A DNA stretch of 25,000 bases from Prorocentrum cordatum (lineage: Eukaryota > Sar > Dinophyceae > Prorocentrales > Prorocentraceae): positions 1-25,000 of the forward strand of contig CAUYUJ010020559.1 in the NCBI GenBank assembly GCA_963575745.1, written 5' to 3'. Below are positions 18,090 through 25,000 of the stretch, one piece after another; the stretch's first letter is position 1; each line of letters begins with the position of its first letter. The translations under genes and the position numbers were made by a program. Under the pieces are notes generated by a model. That model saw only the letters and a list, made by a program, of their open reading frames with translations. It had not been told where the DNA came from and ran no database searches.

Positions 18090-18800
18090 CGCCGCTGGGC
18101 GCTCTCAAAGACCTATCCGGGAGCCCACAAGGCTGGTTTTAGGCGCCTCTCGGGCCCCTGCTGGCCTCATCTTGACAATCCTTCCGCCTCCCTTCGGCCG
18201 TTCCGGATGCCTCTCCACCTCTCTTCGACTCACATAACCAAGGAAACCCCAACAAGCAGAAAACATCGTAGAGCACATCGGATTTTGACGATTCTAGCTT
18301 TCTCGGGTTTCTCCTTGCGCATCTCTTGGAGCTCTCCTGCAACTCTGCGGGCTCTTGCGGCCAGCTTACACCCTGCGGGTGCTCTTTGCGGCCGTCCCCA
18401 CAGCCTCTCAGGGCCCTCCTCGGCCATCAGGGCGCCTCCTTGGCGCCTTTTTCGGCCGTCTGGGGCGCCCCTTGAGAGCCCCAGGGGCCCCTTCCAGGAG
18501 CCAAAAACTAACTAGGGTGCCCCTCTCTGCCTCAGCGTATCCCTCTTCAGTTTCGTTAGCAACCTCCTCGAACCCTCCTCGACAGCTTCCCGTCGTTTTT
18601 GGTAAGCCCTCTGGAACCGTTTTCGCCCCCCCTCTCGCCATCTGGGATCATTTCAAATTCAAGTTTGGTTGTGGTTGGAGACCCTCTGGGGCCGTCTTAG
18701 AGCCCCCTCTCCACCTGTGATGTGCAAATGTTGTGGCGGGTTTTGAGACCCTCTGGGGCCATCTTTGACCACCCCCTCTCTATCCCTCTAGTACCATTTC
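18090..18800 (-). repeat. Degenerate GGCCCTCT-type repeat, opposite orientation
   Basis: On the plus strand this region repeats CCTCTCGGGCC, GGGGCC(G/A)TCTT and GAGCCCCCTCTCC words, which are the reverse complement of the AAGAGG / AAGACGGCC words at 17240-17600. A clearer tandem unit of about 67-77 bp is visible at 18605, 18682 and 18749 (CCCTCTGG), with GAGACCCTCTGGGGCC exact at 18678-18693 and 18745-18760. Confidence 0.6.
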
Positions 18801-19200
18801 AATATTGCCCTCCTCCTACCTGACCAAGCCTCCAAGACTCTACACGCAGAGAAGTCAAAGAATAAGAGTGCGCATGCCGCATACGGCCTTCGCGCAAGCC
18901 TTATGGAAAGCCAGCTGGACAGTGGAAAGAGGCAGGAGACCTTCCACATACATTTTGCGCGTGTGTAGTCCATGTCGACATGGCTCTCACCGCTGCTGCC
19001 CAATCCCCTTCCAGGTTTCCTCGGAACACTGATTTGCTGCCTCTCACCCCTCTGACGCCTCCCTGTCTGTACGTTGCCCTTTCCCTATCTACCTCGCCTC
19101 CTGCAATCTCCAAGCACCTAAACCGGCACGCCACTCCCAGGAGTTTGGTGTCCGTTCCATGGGAGCCTGCGTGGCCCCCAGCGCTGTCCAGTTCGGGCCT
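18801..19200. other. Unassigned segment
   Basis: About 400 bp with pyrimidine-rich stretches and no recognisable gene, RNA or tandem repeat. Confidence 0.35.
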
Positions 19201-19261
19201 GATTTGGACCGGATTTGGAACAAATTTGGACCAGATTTGGACCAGATTTGGACTGGATTCG
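19201..19261 (+). repeat. 11-bp tandem repeat, about 5.5 units
   Basis: GATTTGGACCA units follow one another with small changes (GATTTGGACCG, GATTTGGAACAA, ATTTGGACCA). The period is not a multiple of three. The reverse strand reads a VQIWSKFVPNPVQIR peptide, which is the same repeat and not a domain. Confidence 0.9.
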
Positions 19262-19776
19262 CGGGGACTAGGAGAACGAGGAGGGGAGGGGGAAGAGGAC
19301 GGGAGAGGAGGAGCAGGCGGATGAGCCAAATGTGGTCCCCACGCGGTCCACATGCAGGAAGGGCTGATCTCAGTGTCGCCGCCCGAGGCTCCCATGAACA
19401 GACACCGAACCAGAGCTTCTCGAGCTATCCTGCAAACATCTATAAGACCCCTCTCGAGCCGTCCTGGCCCTTCTGTGCCGCTCTCTTCAGCTGTCCTGGG
19501 CGCTCCCAGGAGGTCCCCGGAGGCCCCTCCAAGGCCCTATTACTGACATGCGCTCGCTCCTGCCTCCATCTCCGCGTGCGTCGTCGGTCACGCCCGTAGT
19601 TTTCGACACCCATGGGCTCCACTCGGCCCTATTTTCGAAGCCTCAAGCGGCCTTGTTGGGTCGTCATCTCGAACAGATTGGACTCTGTGGCGCCGTCTTG
19701 GCCCCCCCCATTCCCACGGGGCCACGATCCAAAAAAGGTGGGGAGGCGGTGTCTGCCCCCTCAGGGGCGTTCAATT
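19262..19776. other. Unassigned GC-rich segment
   Basis: A short GGA-rich patch (19277-19325) is followed by sequence with the CCTCTCGAGCCGTCCTGG and CTGTCCTGGGCGCTCCC words of the degenerate pyrimidine-skewed family. No gene is recognised. Confidence 0.35.
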
Positions 19777-19824
19777 AGATAAAGAGTTCTGCGGCCCGGC
19801 GGGGGGGAGGTCAGCCAGGGAGGC
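19777..19824 (+). repeat. 48-bp dispersed repeat, copy 2
   Basis: Partner of 17791-17838 (43 of 48 identical, same orientation, about 2 kb apart). Just downstream the sequence GATATAAAGG at 19847 resembles a TATA box, but no gene follows. Confidence 0.85.
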
Positions 19825-20046
19825 CAGGGACAAGTCACGAGAGAAGATATAAAGGTCCGCGCTCTACAGCACCGCTGTGGTTTTTCTCTAGCGCTATTGC
19901 ATGGGAAAGGAAAAAATGGAAGAGGAAGGGGACGACCGCGACGCAGCACAAGGTACAACCGTGCACCCCGTGGCAAAAGGCGGCAAGGCTGGTATTAGAC
20001 TGCGTTCCAGAATCACCCCGGTCTGACTCGAAAGAGGCAGCCGCGC

Positions 20047-20131
20047 GAGGAGGAGGAGGAGGAGGAAGAGGAGAAGGAGGAGGAGGAGGAAGAAGAAGAG
20101 GAAGAGAAAGGACGAGGGAGAGAAGGGGGAT
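20047..20131 (+). repeat. Purine tract (GGA)n/(GAA)n
   Basis: Almost pure purine on the plus strand, with one C near 20113. Confidence 0.9.
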
Positions 20132-20276
20132 TAGGATTACAAGAAACTACCCGAAATTGTAGAATGCTTGATGGGGGGTCCTGCTGTACGTCGCCAGGGC
20201 AAGCCGGCGATCCAGTGGCACCAACCATAGACAGAAGCCACAATACAAACTGAACATTGCTCGGGTCGACTATGCG

Positions 20277-20368
20277 CGAGAGAGAGAGAGAGACGGAGAC
20301 ACAGAGAGAGAGAGACAGAGAGAGAGAGATAGAACCGAAAAAAAAAAAAAGAGAGAGAGAGGGAGAGG
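20277..20368 (+). repeat. (GA)n microsatellite with an A-run
   Basis: GA dinucleotides are interrupted by CGGAGACAC and TAGAACC, then a 13-base A-run and more GA. Confidence 0.95.
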
Positions 20369-20599
20369 CAAGCGGCCCAACGGGCCCCGTCCAAACGAAA
20401 CTGCGCAGGGGCCCGCGTCCCGAAAAAAATGTTCTCTGGAGCGCAGCTGCGCGAGAGAACACACAGAGGGGGCCCTGGGCCAGCGAAGCGGGCCCGGGGA
20501 CGCAACCGGGGGCCACGACAAGAGAGAGAGGGACCCAGAGCCCCGAGAGGAGAGCCGGCGCAGAGCGCCGGGGTGGGCAGGCGCACGAGCCGCGAAAAC

Positions 20600-20693
20600 G
20601 AGGAGGAGGAGGAGGAGGAGGAGGAGGAGGAGGAGGAGGAGGAGGAGGGGGAGGGGGAGGAGGGGGAGGAGGCGGAGGAGGAGGAGGAGGAGA
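20600..20693 (+). repeat. (GGA)n microsatellite
   Basis: About 15 perfect GGA units followed by GGGGGA variants and again GGA. Confidence 0.95.
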
Positions 20694-20944
20694 CGGGCCA
20701 GAGTTTTTTTCCAACGGCAACACACCTGCCAGGCATCACAGAAGTGAGGACGGCGCCTCCTCCCCGAGGATTCTGGTCACGACAGCCTGCACCATAGCCC
20801 CCGCACACGCCCCGTGGGGCTGGGGCCCGGGGAGCGGGGGGCCGGGGCAGTGCCAGCGGGGGAGGACGAAGGAGCCACGAGGACAGGGGGGCCGGGGGCC
20901 CGGGGCGAGGGCCAGAGGAAGAGGGGCCGGGGGGAGGGGAGAGC

Positions 20945-21965
20945 AGCTGTCAGCGGCGGGCTTGCACAGAAGCACCGCAGAAGCCTGCGACACAAGCGTT
21001 GGGCATTCTAGACTCCGCCAGCGTGAGGCAACCCCCTGGCAAGCACGTAGAGAAAGCCGAAATCTGTCAGGGACTGATAAGCCAAGCCAAATGACGCCGT
21101 CTGAGCGGCAGAAACGAATGCTGCGGAACTTGCCACGGGACCGGAAGAATGCCGCTGCCGCCCCAATCGAGCGACCCAATCCTCGGCTCATTCGACCGTC
21201 TGCTGACAACGACGAACCGACATAGACAACGCTGTCCTTGCTAGGTATGGCTTCCGAAAAAGCAATCGACATGCGCGAGTTGGCCTGCATCAATTGGACA
21301 CTGTCGAAATGAAATTCGAGGCCGTATGCCCGCGGAACACCCTCCGCGCAGCAGTCAGCACCTGCACCCAAGAGAAGCGCGTCATCCCCACAATCAATTT
21401 CGGCCATGCATTTGTATCGATGTGCCTGTTCTGCTGGCCAGGGAAGCATGGCGGATGCATCCTCAAACAGTGCCGACATGGATGTGATGAACAAGATCGG
21501 GCTGAATGTGTGCATATCTACAAGATCTCATCTCACTGTGGCAGTTCGCCCGATTTGATACCAAAATCCTCCACGAAGAATCACATGCATCGGAATGTGG
21601 CGGATGATTCGCACGTGTTTCGGTATGATGCCAAAACGCGCAAGCACATGCAGCAGACACCCAGTCCGCACGCTGTCGAAAGTTTAGTACAGCGCCTCGG
21701 TGGACAAGAACGTTTCGCTGTGCATGCGCGAGCTCAAGTTGTTTACCGGCTATGCAGATAGGGTCCTCCCTGCAGCGCAAGGATCGACAGCGGCCACAGT
21801 GGCCAAGCGCGGTTGTCCACTCCAGCGTGCAGGAAGCGTTGTTTCAGCACGCTGGCAAATGACCGATGACCAAGTGAAACTAAGCCTACGGTTTGGCCAT
21901 ATCTCTGATAAGCAAAAGCCATTCCTATGTCCAATGTAGCAACTATTTGCGGAGACTGACAAAAC
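20945..21965 (-). pseudogene. Decayed LINE reverse transcriptase
   Basis: Read on the minus strand from high to low coordinates, the order of motifs is that of a non-LTR reverse transcriptase. Finger-region peptides SFASVLKQRFLHAGVDNRAW (about 21880-21820) and LELAHAQRNVLV (near 21740-21705) lie in different frames. Motif A TFDSV (21669-21683) holds the first catalytic Asp. FSPILFITSMSALFEDA (below 21510) sits where motif B is expected. Motif C is DCGDDALLLG (Asp pair at 21381-21386), in place of the usual Tyr/Phe-Ala-Asp-Asp. Motif D is GLEFHFDSVQLMQ and motif E VVYVGSSLSADGR (near 21200-21240), followed by thumb-like sequence to about 20945. A single frame runs from motif A to the thumb but is broken by TGA at 21528-21530, with TAA at 21684-21686 just upstream. 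The enzyme would copy element RNA at a nicked target. This copy is inactive; no endonuclease or 3' tail is seen. Confidence 0.88.
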
Positions 21966-22860
21966 ATACTCCCGGGCGCTGTAGGGATCATCAGATCAGG
22001 AATAAAGGTCCCCTCGTCCGCATGTTACTCGTGCTTTGTTGCTTCTCTCCTCCGTCTCCTCCCCGCCGCCCGTCCACTTGTAGGGCAATCGGTCGTCGAA
22101 CGTCTGAACGACTCAAATCCATAGTGCATCATCTCATCCACGTTTTTGTCCAAGCAAGATGGGCGTCTTCCTTCACTGGACATTGATGGATACTGTGCTG
22201 CCACCCAATCGTTCAGGAGTGTTTGGAAGCAGGCACACATTCATCACGTCCAGACGAGATTGTCGACACTGGGGCTAGATCGTGGCAAGCTTCTGAGAAG
22301 ATGTCATTATGTTTTACGCTTTTGCCGAATGGCATGCGGGCCGTGGCCCTCAGGAGTTCTCTGTGCGTGGAAACGGTCCTGACGATGTCTAGCTATACGG
22401 GACGAAAACTGGCTGCAGCGGGGGCCCTGTGCACCCGGGAGAGCAGCCGCGGACTCCTCGAACACGAGCTGGCCGCTGTCGGAGTCGCAGTGCGCAGAGA
22501 TGTGCCACCAGTCGCGGCCAGCCCCGGGCGCTGGCGCCTGCGGCCACGGGATGCTGCGCCATCAGCACCACCCGCTGCCACCACCGCCCACGGTCCCTGG
22601 GTGCGCCCAGCACCAAACGAGCTGTTCCCTCTTCCATGCTGCTCCCTCTCTCGCCATCGTATTCGCCATCATCGGCAGCAGCAGCATCCTCTTCCAGCAC
22701 TCCTCTTCATAGCGTTGCCTGCTGTGCCTCATCCTCCATTGACCCGACGTCCTCTTCTCTCCCCCTCGCCCATCCATCACACCCCGTGTCCACCTAACCT
22801 CCTCTTCGCCATCCATCGTACCTCGTGTCCACTGCGACGGGCACCTACTGACGGGTCCTA
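21966..22860. other. Unassigned segment
   Basis: The part next to the reverse transcriptase remnant (to about 22400) could be the upstream part of that element, but no endonuclease motif was recognised. Farther on, two related blocks of about 35 bp (CGCCCATCCATCAC / CGCCATCCATCGTAC, each followed by (C/T)CGTGTCCAC) form a short tandem pair near 22765-22832. Frames are open on both strands without family resemblance. Confidence 0.35.
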
Positions 22861-22904
22861 TTGCATTCAGTGCTGTACCTCGACGGTTTCAAGGTGGAGC
22901 ATCC

Positions 22905-23690
22905 TTGCGCGGCAAGCACGCACAGGAAAACGTTACGCAAGCATGTTCCCAAGCTGGCATGCTCGAAGCAACGCGATCGAGAATGCAAGCAAGCAAGCAA
23001 CCAACCGGGCAAGCAGGCATACAGAAATGGAAACGAGAAGTGATGCGAAAAAAACATTGCGGCAAGCGAGCAATCAATCACTTCTTCCCTCCCAGCAAAT
23101 ATACCAATGGTGCCTGCCCACATGCGCTAGTCGAACCTGGAATCATCTGAGGGCCAACCTGGGATAGGCGAGCCAACACGCGAGACCTTTGCCAGTGCTG
23201 ATAAACTAAAACGGGCGTAGCCACGGCAACGTAGCGAGGCTGTCCTGCGCATGCGGCCGAGACACGGGAGAAAGATACCGTGCCAAGCCAATAATCGATC
23301 AGACTCGCGAAGTCGTGAATAAACACGCAGATTCAGGCCTCCACTCTGGCGTAGAACATTCGCCAAACCAACACACCGGGGGCACGCAGGACTAAAACGT
23401 AGGGGACCAGCGGGCGACAGCGCAGGTAGGGAGAGCAAGCAGACGGAACCAGACGAGCCCAACCAACCCAGACACAAAACATCCAAGCTAATTCAATAAG
23501 GTACGAACAGTCTCATGAGCAGACACACAAGCAGGCGAGCAAGAGCGAATGCAGGCACGACAGGCAGACACGCAAGCGAGCACGTCGGTCGGCACTGAAG
23601 CAGGCAGGCGAACTGACAAGGATACGCGCAAGCCAGTGCGCAAGGAACCGGACGACCACCCAAGCAAGCAGACAGCTCTTGCCCACGGCG
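22905..23690 (+). repeat. AAGCAGGC-rich low-complexity zone
   Basis: The words GCAAGCAAGC, AAGCAGGC, CAGACA and GCGAGCA recur without a fixed period, densest at 22985-23025 and 23520-23680. The plus strand is A/G/C-rich and T-poor. It resembles a decayed (AAGC)n-type tetranucleotide array. No gene is recognised. Confidence 0.6.
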
Positions 23691-24171
23691 GAGACTTCTG
23701 CATCCCCGCGCCGAGAACTACGGCGCTAGCAGGTGCGGAGTGAAGGGTTGCTGGCCCCGCTCAGAGCGCAGAGCGGGCACGCGGTCGGGCAGGAAGGCCA
23801 AGCAGGCACGGGGACACGGGGACATCATCCTGGCGCGCAGCGTCGAGCACGAGGCGCTGCGTAGAACGTGAGCCAGGCTGGGCAACGGCTTGCATGAGAA
23901 GGTAAAGTGGACACGTACGATGAGAATTCTTGCTATAAGAACCTTGGGGCACACTCTGCGTCGATCTTGAGGGGCCCCTAAGGTGCCCCAGAGCTTCTGT
24001 GGGTCCCTGGGGCCGTCGGCGGATAAGGAATTTCCGTGGGACACCTGCTGGCAGGCCGATCTCAATATCTTGATGTGCCTACTGTAACTGCCGTCGTCGC
24101 CCGACCAAATCCGCCCCAAAGCTGTATTCCGACCCCTCCAGGGATCCGTGCTGGCCAGCGCTCCAAGCCGC
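23691..24171. other. Unassigned segment
   Basis: Nothing recognised over about 480 bp. A GAGGGGCCCCT palindrome-like word lies near 23970. Minus-strand frames are open but give no known protein. Confidence 0.35.
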
Positions 24172-24211
24172 GTCCAGCCGCGGCGACGAGAACCTCCAGA
24201 ACTGCCCAAAA
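24172..24211 (+). repeat. 40-bp dispersed segment matching 2040-2079
   Basis: 34 of 40 bases are identical, without gaps; the shared core is AGAACCTCCAGAA. In both places it lies upstream of the composite repeat: about 2.9 kb before copy 1 and about 370 bp before copy 2. Confidence 0.7.
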
Positions 24212-24506
24212 CAACTCATGCAAACATCGGACTCCCGAAACGGCGCAACGTTCAGAGCGCACGCCTCGCGAGGAGGCTGCTGCATGCGTGACGGCCGCGA
24301 CGACCGCTTTCGACGGGGCCGCCGCGGGGCGGCAGAGCCGCGGCGGCCCTGCCCCGTGGCCGTCGTCGCCGCCGCCGCCTGCTGCCGATGGGTTGCCGCT
24401 GCATGTCCCTGTCGCGGCTGCTGCCGGCTGCGGGCTGCCGCCGCCTATCAGCTGCGGGGCCCCAAGATGTCCACCACCACCGCCTCCCTCATCCCCCCCC
24501 CGACAG
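24212..24506. other. GC-rich spacer
   Basis: GCCGCC and GCGGC words dominate. No gene is recognised. The plus-strand frame 24036-24764 crosses this spacer, the purine tract and the composite repeat, so it is not a unit. Confidence 0.4.
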
Positions 24507-24579
24507 GCAGGAGGAGGTGAGGAGGAGGGGGAAGGGAGGGAGGTAGGGAGGGAGGAAGGAGGAAGGAGGAGGAGGAGGA
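24507..24579 (+). repeat. Purine tract (GGA)n/(GGGA)n
   Basis: Purine-rich plus strand with a single T near 24544, ending directly at the start of composite-repeat copy 2, as a (GGA)n run also does before copy 1. Confidence 0.9.
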
Positions 24580-25000
24580 CCAGCGTAAACCCAAGAATTA
24601 TCAACGATGTTTGGATTAATCCTCCCTCCAAGCTCCCTCTTCATAGGCCCCTACAACGGTTCATTTCCATTGAGGGAACTGCCTCGTTGGAAGACAACTG
24701 TTTGAAGATCCTGAAGCATGCCAAAACATTGTTCTCGGGACTCCAACGCCACGTATCAACTTGACTGCTGCGTTTTTACGATCCGGAATCGTGCCATAAC
24801 GGCATGTCTGGGATTTGACTACCGCGAATCAACAGAACTGCTGCACCCGCGTAATCCTGAATCCTTCCAAAGCACCAGTCTGGTACGTTGATCATGGGAA
24901 TCCGTGAAACGCTTGCATATGTTTTAAAATTAATGTGCGCGGCGCTGGGGAGAGAGCCACATTTTGAAAACCACCCGCCCACAATCCGTGAAACTCTTGC
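24578..25000 (+). repeat. Dispersed composite repeat, copy 2 (cut by window end)
   Basis: Homologous to 4961-5385. It holds three 73-bp subunits (marker at 24718, 24791 and 24864) and the first 83-bp-type subunit (GTGCGCGGCGCTGG near 24936, GAGCCACATTTTG near 24953). The window ends inside that subunit, so its full length is unknown. It is about 72% identical to copy 1 over the first 180 bases, with the same 73-bp spacing. Confidence 0.85.

Noticed and set aside
19847-19856. TATA-box-like GATATAAAGG, and similarly CTATAAAAAG near 5304
   Set aside because: No gene starts downstream of either site; the second lies inside the composite repeat. Single short matches carry no weight.

Overview
The window looks like a repeat-dominated stretch of a nuclear genome from a eukaryote, probably a GC-rich unicellular alga. 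I favour a dinoflagellate, on the mix of degenerate satellites, long microsatellites and decayed LINE-type retroelement fragments, but no spliced leader, rRNA, tRNA or host gene was found to confirm it. Nothing looks prokaryotic: there are no operons and no ribosome binding sites. I see no intact protein-coding gene. Nearly all long open frames are by-products of GC-rich or tandemly repeated DNA and run open on both strands at once.

Layout, left half. After a GC-rich unassigned block (1-642) come a 14-bp tandem repeat (643-880), a 46-bp degenerate tandem repeat (909-1632), an A/C/T-rich CA/TA tract and an 18-unit 90-bp satellite (2152-3790). A cluster of tri- and hexanucleotide microsatellites follows (3800-4940). 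Next is copy 1 of a dispersed repeat made of 73-bp and about 83-bp subunits (4961-5660), then a homopurine-rich tract (5754-6135). A decayed LINE fragment on + carries a Cys/His motif and an RNase H domain with a frameshift and a nonsense codon (6584-7409). From 7.4 to 12.8 kb there is mostly unassigned GC-rich DNA, two foldback sequences, AT-rich islands and (CAA)n tracts.

Layout, right half. A 2-kb satellite of 22-bp and 32-bp units (12840-14850), whose 32-bp unit carries two palindromes, is bracketed by (CAA)n tracts. It contains near its end a shortened relic of the 90-bp satellite monomer. A nearly G-free compound microsatellite covers 15332-16008. From 16.0 to 20.0 kb the DNA is GC-rich, with degenerate purine/pyrimidine-skewed repeats that appear in opposite orientation on either side of about 17.8 kb. 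Purine microsatellites follow, then a decayed LINE reverse transcriptase on the minus strand (about 20945-21965), an AAGC-rich low-complexity zone (22.9-23.7 kb) and copy 2 of the dispersed repeat, which is cut by the window end.

No genes act together here. The biology on view is repeat turnover: satellites expanding and being homogenised, retroelement remnants, and microsatellites with a strong strand bias. The most distinctive items are the palindromic satellite, the shared monomer linking two satellites 11 kb apart, and the two decayed LINE fragments.
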